Below, piece after piece: positions 14,700-20,526 of a stretch of 20,526 bases of DNA. Position 1 is the first letter of the stretch, and every line of letters begins with the position of its first letter. Origin of the DNA: Alphaproteobacteria bacterium (GTDB lineage: Bacteria > Pseudomonadota > Alphaproteobacteria > Rhizobiales > Aestuariivirgaceae). The position numbers and the translations under genes are program-made. Below the pieces are notes generated by a model that saw only the letters and a program-made list of their open reading frames with translations, made no database searches and was not told where the DNA came from. Location: contig JAGRLX010000154.1 of assembly GCA_020441605.1 (NCBI GenBank), forward strand, positions 1-20,526, given 5' to 3'.

Positions 14700-14958
14700 T
14701 CGCTATCCGCTTCCAAAAAAGGTCTGTTATTGGGTGAAACAGTCCGGTAGAGCCTGCCTACACCAGAGAGATTGCGGTCTCCCGCAGACCGATCTTATCC
14801 CGGTTGCAGGGCCCAAGGTCAAGTCGCAATTGCTGCAAATGCGAAGAGCCGTAACCGTATTTGCGCGTCGATTCCGGCTTTGGGCCAAGGGTCCGGATGG
14901 CCGGACATTTTTCGTCATTGTCATTCCACTCGCTCAGCGATTGCGCTAGACCGAAGCC
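14700..14958. promoter_or_regulatory. Divergent intergenic region between two GT2 genes
   Basis: These 259 bases separate the divergent glycosyltransferase genes and should hold both promoters, though I could not find convincing -35/-10 pairs. It contains a hairpin CGGTCT-cccgc-AGACCG at 14776-14792 and a terminator-like hairpin listed separately. A 71-codon plus-strand frame (14734-14949) begins with GTG and has no ribosome binding site, so I do not call it a gene. Confidence 0.4.
14891..14912 (+). terminator. Terminator-like hairpin with T tract, 5' of the plus-strand GT2 gene
   Basis: GTCCGG (14891-14896), loop ATGG, CCGGAC (14901-14906), then ATTTTT (14907-14912): a 6-bp GC-rich stem followed by five T on the plus strand. 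It ends 46 bases before the GT2 start codon. If transcription starts upstream of it, this could act as an attenuator; if transcription starts downstream, it would block read-through into the gene. The stem is short. Confidence 0.35.
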
Positions 14959-15939
14959 ATGTCTGGGCAATCGGAGCTTCCACTGGTCAAGGTGATCATG
15001 GCGATCCACCGGCCGGAACACCGGTTGTTTCAGCGGATGCTGGACAGTGTCGTGGCGCAGAATGGGGTGCGCTGCCGGATATATGCGGTGATCGATGGCC
15101 CGGCCGGGACCGAGGAAGTGATTCTCAGGCAGTTGTCGGAGGCCGGAGCCGAAATCGACGTCACCTGGGAGGCGCTTGGTGTAAGGGCGGCCTTCGCGCG
15201 CGCGCTCGAACGGGCCCTGGCCACTGAGGAAGCCGATCCGGCGGCGGCCTTTGCCTATGCCGACCAGGATGATGTCTGGCACCCGGACCGGCTGGGCGAA
15301 GCCCTGGACGCGCTTCGGTCTTCCGGTGCGACCTTGGTCCATTGCGACGCCCGGGTCGTGTCCGAAGCTGGGCGGGTCATAGCTCCGTCGCTTCACCGGT
15401 TCGAGCGGCGGAGCAAGAACGTGACGCTGCTCGACCACATCTTGATCAATGCGGTCACCGGCATGACGGCCACTTTCACGCCGGCGGTGGCGCGGCTGGC
15501 GGCAGGGTTGATGCGGGCTACGGGCGATGGATTGCTGCACGACCATGTAACTGCCGTCGCCGCGGCCGCGCTTGGAGACGTACGCTGGCTTGACCGGCCA
15601 TTGGTCGATTACGTGCAACACGACGGCAATGTCGTCGGCGCGGTGCGCAGGCCGAAGACAGCGTTTCTCGTTCTATTCTGGGTCTTTGGGCTGGGGGCCT
15701 ACCGGCGCGGCTCGGCCCGCATATACGCGTGCCGGCGGGAACTGGTCGACGCGCTGATGCAGGAAACCGGCCCCAAACGCACACTGAGCATTCTGTTCAG
15801 GACCGGTCGGCCATGGTCTGGTCTGCGGGTCTATTTGCGCTACGGGCTTGAATGCACCCGCTATCTGCTGCGCGGACGTCCACGCCATTGGCACTTGCTG
15901 GTCCGCTGTTGCGATGCTGCATTGTTCCAGCGGACTTAA
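14959..15939 (+). CDS. Glycosyltransferase family 2, rhamnosyltransferase-like
   Basis: This 326-residue GT-A enzyme starts with a typical first strand (LVKVIMAIHRPEHRLFQRML). The metal/nucleotide motif is YADQDDVWHPDRL with Asp102, Asp104 and Asp105, HD-H at 194-196 (LLHDH) is a likely catalytic region, and YVQHDGNVVGA (218-228) matches the Y-x-QH-x2-N-x-VG signature of rhamnosyltransferases of the RfbF/WbbL group. The C-terminal third is basic with a hydrophobic patch (AFLVLFWVFGLGAY, about 234-247) that may contact the membrane. No good ribosome binding site precedes ATG 14959. A downstream ATG at 14998 has AAGGTGAT near it but would cut through the first beta strand, so the upstream start is preferred. 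It is transcribed away from the main glycan operon. Confidence 0.88.
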   Translation: MSGQSELPLVKVIMAIHRPEHRLFQRMLDSVVAQNGVRCRIYAVIDGPAGTEEVILRQLSEAGAEIDVTWEALGVRAAFARALERALATEEADPAAAFAYADQDDVWHPDRLGEALDALRSSGATLVHCDARVVSEAGRVIAPSLHRFERRSKNVTLLDHILINAVTGMTATFTPAVARLAAGLMRATGDGLLHDHVTAVAAAALGDVRWLDRPLVDYVQHDGNVVGAVRRPKTAFLVLFWVFGLGAYRRGSARIYACRRELVDALMQETGPKRTLSILFRTGRPWSGLRVYLRYGLECTRYLLRGRPRHWHLLVRCCDAALFQRT

Positions 15940-15972
15940 ACCGACACGGCACCCCGGCGGCCAGGTGATTCC

Positions 15973-16008
15973 GTCCAATCGCTGGACAACTGACGGTGGA
16001 CCGTCAGT
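15973..16008. terminator. Two hairpins between convergent genes, likely bidirectional terminator
   Basis: ACTGACGGT (15989-15997) and ACCGTCAGT (16000-16008) are perfect 9-base arms separated by two bases (an 8-bp stem with a short loop is more realistic). Just before it, GTCCA (15973-15977) and TGGAC (15983-15987) form a second small stem. They lie in the 81-base gap between the GT2 stop and the stop of the convergent 51-aa gene. No T tract is seen, so the call rests on symmetry and position. Confidence 0.5.
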
Positions 16009-16020
16009 CTGGCCACTGGA

Positions 16021-16176
16021 TCACGCGCCGGCTTTCCGGCCCGCGGCCTGCCGCAGCGCATCGCGTTCGGCCTTGAGCCGCGCTGCTTCCGCCGCCAGTT
16101 CCTGCAAACGCACCCTGATGTAGATTAGCCGCTGGTTCTGCTCGGAAGCCTTGGTTGCTGCGGGTTGTTTCGACAT
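16021..16176 (-). CDS. 51-residue coiled-coil protein of unknown function
   Basis: This small gene encodes 51 residues, beginning MSKQPAATKASEQNQRLIYI and ending AAGRKAGA. The central segment VRLQELAAEAARLKAERDAL has leucines and alanines in heptad-like spacing and should form an amphipathic helix or coiled coil; the tails are basic. It has no cysteine and no membrane segment. GAGGAG nine bases before the ATG is one of the best ribosome binding sites in the window, which argues strongly that it is translated. It lies 69 bases downstream of leuB on the same strand, so it may be co-transcribed with it, and it ends at a hairpin pair. I cannot assign a function. Confidence 0.75.
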   Translation of the reverse strand: MSKQPAATKASEQNQRLIYIRVRLQELAAEAARLKAERDALRQAAGRKAGA

Positions 16177-16245
16177 GCTGGTCAACTCCTCTTGTCAGGT
16201 GTTCTCATTGCGCCCCTGTCGCGTAGATAGGGTCAAGCCAACGGC

Positions 16246-17355
16246 TCAGGCAAGGGTCTTCAGTTCATCCAGTATGGCGGCGCCCATCTGTGTGGTGGAG
16301 GCATTGGCCACGCCATCGCCGGCAATGTCCTTGGTGCGGATGCCCTTGGCCAGCACCGCGGCAATGGCCTGGTCGAGCTTGTCGGCCCATTCGCCGAGGT
16401 TCAGCGAATAGCGCAGCGCCATGCCGAAACTGGCGATCATGGCGATCGGATTGGCTGCGCCGGTTCCGGCGATGTCGGGTGCTGAGCCGTGCACCGGCTC
16501 GTAGAGCGATTTGCGGCGCTTGGTCTTGTCGTCAGGTGCCCCCAGTGAGGCAGAAGGGAGCATGCCCAGCGAGCCGGTCAGCATGGCAGCCACGTCGGAA
16601 AGCACGTCGCCGAAGAGATTGTCGGTGACGATCACGTCATACTGCTTGGGCCAGCGGACCAGCTGCATGGCGCAGTTGTCGGCAAGCACGTGTTCGAGCT
16701 GGATATCGGGATATTCCTGGTCGTGCACGCGGGTCACCACCTCGTTCCACAGCACGCCGGTCTTCATCACGTTGCGCTTTTCGGCGCTCGACACCTTCTT
16801 GCGGCGAGTGCGCGCCAGCTCGAAGGCCACGCGACTGATGCGCTCGATCTCATAGGTATCATAGACTTGGGTATCGATGCCGCGCTTCTGACCGTTACCG
16901 AGATCGGTGATTGTTTTCGGCTCGCCGAAGTAGACGCCACCCGTCAGCTCACGGACGATCAGGATATCGAGGCCTTCGACGACGTCGCGCTTGAGCGAAG
17001 AGGCATCGGCCAGGGCCGGATAGCAGATCGCCGGACGCAGGTTGGCAAACAGGCCGAGGTCCTTGCGCAACCTGAGGAGGCCTGCCTCCGGCCGCACGTC
17101 GTACGGGACCTTGTCCCACTTGGGGCCGCCGACCGCGCCGAACAGCACCGCGTCGGACGCCATGGCGAGCGCCATGTGCTCTTCGGAGATTGCCTTGCCA
17201 TGGGTGTCATAGGCGCAGCCACCAACCAGACCGCGCTCGGTCTCGAACCGGGCGATGCCCTGGGCGTTGAACCAGGCGATGATGTGCTCAACTTCCCTCA
17301 TCACCTCAGGGCCGATACCGTCGCCCGGAAGAAGAAACAGATTGTAGGTGGCCAT
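16246..17355 (-). CDS. leuB: 3-isopropylmalate dehydrogenase
   Basis: LeuB oxidises (2R,3S)-3-isopropylmalate with NAD+ and decarboxylates it to 2-oxoisocaproate in leucine biosynthesis. It has 369 residues, the usual length in alphaproteobacteria. Motifs: [12 protein letters not shown] (7-18), substrate arginines in [13 protein letters not shown] (Arg97, Arg107) and Arg135 in [13 protein letters not shown] with Tyr142, catalytic Lys193 in [10 protein letters not shown], metal aspartates in [11 protein letters not shown] (Asp245, Asp249), and NAD-binding HGSAPDIAG (289-297). The start at 17355 gives the canonical [13 protein letters not shown]; an ATG four codons upstream (17367) is possible, and a longer in-frame extension is not conserved. 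The ribosome binding site is poor (GGAT). Other leu genes are not adjacent; an isolated leuB is common in these bacteria. Confidence 0.97.
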   Translation of the reverse strand: MATYNLFLLPGDGIGPEVMREVEHIIAWFNAQGIARFETERGLVGGCAYDTHGKAISEEHMALAMASDAVLFGAVGGPKWDKVPYDVRPEAGLLRLRKDLGLFANLRPAICYPALADASSLKRDVVEGLDILIVRELTGGVYFGEPKTITDLGNGQKRGIDTQVYDTYEIERISRVAFELARTRRKKVSSAEKRNVMKTGVLWNEVVTRVHDQEYPDIQLEHVLADNCAMQLVRWPKQYDVIVTDNLFGDVLSDVAAMLTGSLGMLPSASLGAPDDKTKRRKSLYEPVHGSAPDIAGTGAANPIAMIASFGMALRYSLNLGEWADKLDQAIAAVLAKGIRTKDIAGDGVANASTTQMGAAILDELKTLA

Positions 17356-17377
17356 GTCACGATCCATGCTTGATGAA

Positions 17378-17517
17378 AAACCCGGGCGATGGGTAGCGGT
17401 TGCGGGTTTGCGTGGCAAGCCTGAATCTGCCGTGCGGCAAGGTCGGCACATTAACACCCCGCCGGCCGTTGAAGCACCGTCCGCTGCCGACAAGACTGGA
17501 TTTCAATCCGACTCGGC
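17378..17517. terminator. Structured region between the 121-aa gene and leuB
   Basis: Two weak structures lie in this 175-base gap. GCCGA/TCGGC (17486-17490, 17513-17517) encloses GGATT-tc-AATCC (17498-17509), 13 bases after the 121-aa gene's stop. Nearer leuB, minus-strand AAACCCG (17409-17403) can pair with CGGGTTT (17384-17378), followed by two more T, but with an 18-base loop. Either may end the fnrN-uspA transcript. The leuB promoter should also be here; none was recognised. Confidence 0.28.
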
Positions 17518-17530
17518 CCGTAGTCCTGCC

Positions 17531-17896
17531 TCAGGCACTGGTCACCCTGACAACCTTGAAGGTCCGCAGCCCGTCTTCCTCGCGGATTGACACATATTCA
17601 CCCGGTTTGAAGACATGGTCGCCGAAGCGATAGCCGGCCTCGTCATCCTCTTCGTCGGAATGGACATCGTAGTGAAAGGCCCAGGACCCGCCGGGCTTGC
17701 GGATCAGATGGCCAATGTCGTCTTCCTCGTCGGGCCGGAAGCGGCGAACGCGGCAATTGTCGCGGCGCTTGTGCCATTCTTCGGCGTCGATGCGGCCATC
17801 AGCATCCAGCGGCGCACCGAATTCATAACCGATCTCATGGGAGCCGTCGGGGTAGTCATGGTCGCGGGCCAGTTCCAGTCTGATCTTCTTGAGCAT
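17531..17896 (-). CDS. Conserved acidic protein of unknown function, uspA operon
   Basis: This is a 121-residue soluble protein with no signal peptide or membrane helix. It is rich in charged and aromatic residues with two acidic patches (PDEEDDIGHL near 56-65 and HSDEEDDEAGYRFGDH near 79-94) and a final beta-rich segment (GEYVSIREEDGLRTFKVVRV). I recall similar uncharacterised proteins in Hyphomicrobiales beginning MLKKIRLELARDH, but cannot name a domain. ATG 17896 is chosen because AAAGGG lies six bases upstream; a TTG two codons earlier is the only alternative. The ribosome binding site overlaps the uspA stop codon region, the gap is only 11 bases, and co-transcription with uspA is very likely. 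By position it should share the low-oxygen control predicted for uspA. Confidence 0.85.
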   Translation of the reverse strand: MLKKIRLELARDHDYPDGSHEIGYEFGAPLDADGRIDAEEWHKRRDNCRVRRFRPDEEDDIGHLIRKPGGSWAFHYDVHSDEEDDEAGYRFGDHVFKPGEYVSIREEDGLRTFKVVRVTSA

Positions 17897-17907
17897 CAGC
17901 AATCCCT

Positions 17908-18750
17908 TTAGTGAGACAAGAGTACCGGGCGGTTCATGCGCGTCAGCACGAATCGCGTCGCACCGCCGAATATGAACTCAGCCAAGCGGCTATGGCCATA
18001 GGCACCCATCACGATGAGGCCGGCGCCGCAGTCTTCCGCGCAACGCATCAGGGCCTGGCCTTCGTCCAGCCCGTCGGTGGGATAGCCCTGCGCCTCCACG
18101 TTCACGCCGTGGCGGGCCATGGTTTCGGCCAGATCGGCGCCGGGCACGCTGGCGCGCAATTCGGGATCCTTCTGCGGATCGATCCGCACGATACGGACCT
18201 TCTTTGCGGCCTTGAGCAGGGGTAGCGCGTCAAAGGCAGAGCGCGCGGCCTCGCGTCCGCCGTCCCAGCCCACGACCACCTCATCAAGCGACAACGCAGC
18301 GTCGCCGGAATAGGGCAGCACGATCACCGGCCGGCCAGCGCCCATGAGCACCTGTTCGACAAAGTCGCGTTCTACACCGGAGATCTCGTCAGGATTGGTG
18401 GTCGATACGATCATGATATCGGCGCAGCGCCCCTTGGCCATCACTTCATCGGCGATGATCGGCGTGCGGCTGTCGACATTGTGGAAGTCGAAGGTCAGAC
18501 CCTCGCGGGTCATGGTCTCCTCGAAGTTCTGCCGCACGCGCTCGGCGTTTTCCTTGAAATAGGTGCGGTTGCCTTCGAACACCTGGGGCGCGGCCTCGAA
18601 GCCCACCGAGGGATAGACCTGCACGGCGGGAATTACATAAAGGCCCGAGACATGCGCCTGCAGTGCCCGCCCGAGCTTGACGGCGGCCGCCAGCAGTTGC
18701 GGCACCCGGTTCACTTCATTGAGCGAGACCAGAATCGTCTTGTAGGTCAT
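17908..18750 (-). CDS. uspA: Universal stress protein with two Usp domains
   Basis: This 280-residue tandem Usp protein has domain 1 at about 1-147 (MTYKTILVSLNEV start, then DIMIVSTTNPDEISGVERDFVE and RPVIVLPY) and domain 2 at about 155-280, ending RPVLLSH. The nucleotide-binding signature of UspFG/MJ0577-type domains, G-x2-G-x9-G-S/T, appears in domain 2 as GAYGHS (249-254) with GGAT at 262-265, so ATP binding is plausible there. Domain 1 lacks a clear copy and may be non-binding. GGAGG eight bases before the ATG is a strong ribosome binding site. A near-perfect FNR/FixK box is centred about 60 bases before the ATG, which predicts induction in low oxygen, as known for several Usp genes of alphaproteobacteria. 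It is followed by the 121-aa gene in one operon. Confidence 0.93.
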   Translation of the reverse strand: MTYKTILVSLNEVNRVPQLLAAAVKLGRALQAHVSGLYVIPAVQVYPSVGFEAAPQVFEGNRTYFKENAERVRQNFEETMTREGLTFDFHNVDSRTPIIADEVMAKGRCADIMIVSTTNPDEISGVERDFVEQVLMGAGRPVIVLPYSGDAALSLDEVVVGWDGGREAARSAFDALPLLKAAKKVRIVRIDPQKDPELRASVPGADLAETMARHGVNVEAQGYPTDGLDEGQALMRCAEDCGAGLIVMGAYGHSRLAEFIFGGATRFVLTRMNRPVLLSH

Positions 18751-18803
18751 GATGTCGTCCTCCAGAACTGGGGCGAAGATGGGCGAGAGCGGTGGCGGGT
18801 TCC

Positions 18804-18817
18804 TTGACCCGGATCAA
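18804..18817 (-). promoter_or_regulatory. FNR/FixK box (anaerobox) upstream of uspA
   Basis: Read on the minus strand, the site is TTGATCCGGGTCAA. It matches the FNR/FixK consensus TTGAT-N4-ATCAA at 9 of 10 positions, and fully matches the relaxed form TTGAY-N4-RTCAA. It overlaps the fnrN stop codon (18814-18816). Its centre is 60 bases before the uspA ATG. A class II activator site at -41.5 would put the transcript start about 19 bases before the ATG, ahead of the GGAGG. Confidence 0.8.
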
Positions 18818-19593
18818 TGCTGTCCGAATTCTTGGCCGGCGACATGGGCCAGCCTGGCCATGTCCGGTACCATGATCAGGCGGTTGGAACTCAGGCGGAT
18901 CACATTGCTGGTCTTGAGCCTGGTCAATTGCCGGCTGACCGTCTCGATGGTGAGGCCGAGATAGTCAGCCACATCCGAGCGGGTCAGGGGCAGTTCGAAG
19001 GTCGCCGTTTCGAGCGCGGTCCGATGCGGACATCCCAGCATGAGGCTGCGCTTGGCGAGGAGATAGAGGAAACTGGAGACCTTTTCTTCCGCCGTCTTGC
19101 GGCCCAGCAGCAGCATCCAGTCGCGCGCCGCGTCCAGTTCGTCGAGGGTATGCTTGAACAGGCGTTCCTGCAGACCGGGATATTCGCCCACCAGGCGCTC
19201 GAAAGCCATGTTGGGGAAGGTGCAAATCTCGACGTCGGTGGCGGCTTCGGCGGTGTAGGGATTGCTCTTGCTGAAAGCCCGTCCGAGGAAGTCGGGCGGG
19301 AACAGAAGGCCGACGATCTGCTGGCGTCCATCGGGCAGCGTCTTGGTCAGTTTCACTGCACCGGAAATCACGTTGGCGAAGAAATCGACTGGTTCCTCAT
19401 CGGAGATGATGGTCTGGCCCGCGGGAATCTTCTTGCGATGAGCAATCTGGGCAAGCTTCTTGATCTGCACCTCATCCATGGCACCGCAGACCGCCTGGTG
19501 CCGCACCGCGCAATGATCGCAGCGATGCAGGATATCGGGCACAAAATCGGTCACAGTGCCGTGCATGAAGTCGCTATTCCCCACGTTGGACAT
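18814..19593 (-). CDS. fnrN: FNR-type oxygen-responsive transcription regulator (FnrN-like)
   Basis: This 259-residue Crp/Fnr regulator has four cysteines placed as iron-sulfur ligands: Cys25, Cys28 and Cys36 (C-x2-C-x7-C in CDHCAVRHQAVC) and Cys124 in VEICTFPNMAF. This arrangement is that of FnrN/FnrL proteins, which sense oxygen through a [4Fe-4S] cluster and dimerise when it is intact; FixK proteins lack it. The cyclic-nucleotide-binding-like fold spans about 45-150. The recognition helix region LTRSDVADYLGLTIETVSRQ carries the E-x2-S-R motif that reads TTGAT half-sites. Met1 is used here, but the ribosome binding site is weak, and Met10 (19566), preceded by GGGGA, is a real alternative that keeps all cysteines. 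The anaerobox at its own 3' end suggests it controls uspA next door. Confidence 0.94.
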   Translation of the reverse strand: MSNVGNSDFMHGTVTDFVPDILHRCDHCAVRHQAVCGAMDEVQIKKLAQIAHRKKIPAGQTIISDEEPVDFFANVISGAVKLTKTLPDGRQQIVGLLFPPDFLGRAFSKSNPYTAEAATDVEICTFPNMAFERLVGEYPGLQERLFKHTLDELDAARDWMLLLGRKTAEEKVSSFLYLLAKRSLMLGCPHRTALETATFELPLTRSDVADYLGLTIETVSRQLTRLKTSNVIRLSSNRLIMVPDMARLAHVAGQEFGQH

Positions 19594-19644
19594 TCATCCA
19601 AAATGATAGCCCCTTACGGCAGCCTTTTCCAGTCCTCGATTGCC

Positions 19645-19658
19645 TCGTTCTTAATCAA
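19645..19658 (-). promoter_or_regulatory. Degenerate FNR/FixK site upstream of fnrN
   Basis: On the minus strand, TTGATTAAGAACGA has one perfect half-site (TTGAT) and a second with 3 of 5 matches (AACGA against ATCAA), 8 of 10 overall. Its centre is about 58 bases before the fnrN ATG, similar to the uspA site. A -10-like TATCAT lies at 19608-19603, but its spacing to the box does not fit a class II promoter. Autoregulation of fnrN through anaeroboxes is known in rhizobia; here it is only suggested. Confidence 0.3.
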
Positions 19659-19679
19659 CCCTGGGTTAGAAGCGAATGT

Positions 19680-20526
19680 TCACTCTGCGGCCTTCATGGC
19701 GGTCGGATTGTTGGGGTGTGTCGTCCAATTGGCATAGGCCGGGTCTATGGCTCTGCCAGTCCGCGGATCGACACCCTCGGTCATCTGCACCATGGTGATG
19801 CAGTTATCCACCGGACAGACTTCGACGCAGAGATTGCAGGCAACGCATTCGGCGTCATTGACTTCGAAGTGGCGCTTACCGTCCTTCTGGTTGAAGATCG
19901 CCTGGTGCGACGTATCCTCGCAGGCGGCATAGCAACGGCCGCATTTGATGCAGAGATCCTGATTGATCCTGGCCTTGCTGATATAGTTGAGATTGAGAAA
20001 CTGCCAGTCGGTGACGTTGGGCACCGCCTTGCCGCGGAAATCCTCGATGGTGGCAAAGCCCTTCTCGTCCATCCAGCGGGACAGGCCCGACGCCATCTCC
20101 TCCACGATGCGGAAACCATAGGTCATGGCGGCGGTGCACACCTGTGCGGTGCCGGCCGACATCGCAATGAACTCGGCCGCGTCGCGCCAGGTGGTGATGC
20201 CGCCGATAGCTGAGATCGGCAGCCCCCTGGTGTCCTTGTCGCGGGCGATTTCGGCCACCATGTTCAGAGCAATGGGCTTGACTGCCGGTCCGCAATAGCC
20301 GCCGTGGCTGCCCTTGCCGTCAATCGATGGCTCGGGAGAAAAGCTGTCGAGGTTGACCGAAGTGATCGAGTTGACCGTGTTGATCAGTGACACGGCGTCG
20401 GCGCCGCCCTTCTTCGCGGCCCTGGCGGGATAGCGGATGTCGGTGATGTTGGGGGTAAGCTTCACGATGACTGGCATGCGGGTGTGCTGCTTGCACCAAC
20501 GGGCCACCATTTCGATATATTCCGGC
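19680..20526 (-). CDS. preA: NAD-dependent dihydropyrimidine dehydrogenase subunit PreA (5' end outside window)
   Basis: PreA with PreT reduces uracil and thymine to the 5,6-dihydro compounds, the first step of reductive pyrimidine breakdown. The window holds about the C-terminal 282 residues; the frame stays open to the last base, and the family is about 410-440 residues long. The visible part has the end of the FMN-binding TIM barrel (VIVKLTPNITDI, NSITSVNLDSFSPEPSI, GGITTWRDAAEFIAMSAGTAQVCTA split over the segment) and then two [4Fe-4S] ferredoxin motifs: CIKCGRCYAAC (C-x2-C-x2-C-x3-C) and CVACNLCVEVCP. The protein ends at TGA 19682-19680, 86 bases before fnrN on the same strand. Partner and other catabolic genes presumably lie outside the window. 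Confidence 0.94.
   Translation of the reverse strand, partial: PEYIEMVARWCKQHTRMPVIVKLTPNITDIRYPARAAKKGGADAVSLINTVNSITSVNLDSFSPEPSIDGKGSHGGYCGPAVKPIALNMVAEIARDKDTRGLPISAIGGITTWRDAAEFIAMSAGTAQVCTAAMTYGFRIVEEMASGLSRWMDEKGFATIEDFRGKAVPNVTDWQFLNLNYISKARINQDLCIKCGRCYAACEDTSHQAIFNQKDGKRHFEVNDAECVACNLCVEVCPVDNCITMVQMTEGVDPRTGRAIDPAYANWTTHPNNPTAMKAAE

Noticed and set aside
14734..14949. 71-codon plus-strand frame in the divergent intergenic region
   Set aside because: It starts with GTG, has no ribosome binding site, spans two hairpins and shows no recognisable protein features.
6552..15939. Glycan block as a mobile genomic island
   Set aside because: No integrase, transposase, tRNA end or flanking direct repeat was seen, and base composition looks like that of the neighbours; transfer remains possible but unsupported.
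16213..16232. CCCTGTC/GATAGGG stem between leuB and the 51-aa gene as a leuB terminator
   Set aside because: On the transcribed (minus) strand the stem has an A-C mismatch and no T tract, and it would lie before a gene with a strong ribosome binding site.
17356..17493. 46-residue N-terminal extension of LeuB
   Set aside because: Residues before [13 protein letters not shown] are not conserved in the LeuB family, and no ribosome binding site supports the earlier start.
1..20526. tRNA, rRNA, CRISPR array or insertion sequence
   Set aside because: None was seen on either strand by reading; tandem repeats are limited to the protein-coding 38-residue repeat at 8640-8981.

Overview
The window looks like chromosome of an alphaproteobacterium, most likely order Hyphomicrobiales (Rhizobiales). 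The reasons are the high G+C content, an ethylmalonyl-CoA mutase of the MeaA type, an FnrN-type oxygen regulator next to a universal stress protein gene, a PreA-type dihydropyrimidine dehydrogenase subunit, and a CUT1 sugar ABC operon of rhizobial style. I cannot name the genus. No transposase, integrase, CRISPR array, tRNA or rRNA was seen.

Region 1 (1-4019, plus strand) is a carbohydrate ABC importer operon: the 3' end of the substrate-binding protein gene, two permeases, the ATPase, and a small AhpD/carboxymuconolactone decarboxylase-like protein. A perfect 10-bp hairpin separates the binding-protein gene from the permeases. The operon converges on region 2 with abutting stop codons inside a second hairpin.

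Region 2 (4020-6436, minus strand) holds meaA (ethylmalonyl-CoA mutase, B12-dependent) and a 111-residue membrane protein of unknown function.

Region 3 (6552-15939) is the accessory part. Four minus-strand genes run from 14699 to 6552: a 687-aa GT2 enzyme with duplicated N-terminal modules, a 414-aa GT4 enzyme, a 645-aa protein with two sulfotransferase domains, and a 935-aa protein with three 38-residue repeats, a GT2 domain and a GT4 domain. The first three are joined by ATGA overlaps. A fifth glycosyltransferase gene (GT2, rhamnosyltransferase-like) is divergent across a 259-bp intergenic region. Together they suggest synthesis of a sulfated glycan, but no flippase, polymerase or exporter gene is present.

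Region 4 (16021-20526, minus strand) is housekeeping and regulation: the 3' part of preA, fnrN, uspA, a 121-aa acidic protein, leuB, and an unlisted 51-aa coiled-coil protein with a strong ribosome binding site. A near-consensus FNR/FixK box overlaps the fnrN stop codon and lies about 60 bp before uspA, so uspA and the gene after it are predicted to be induced at low oxygen.
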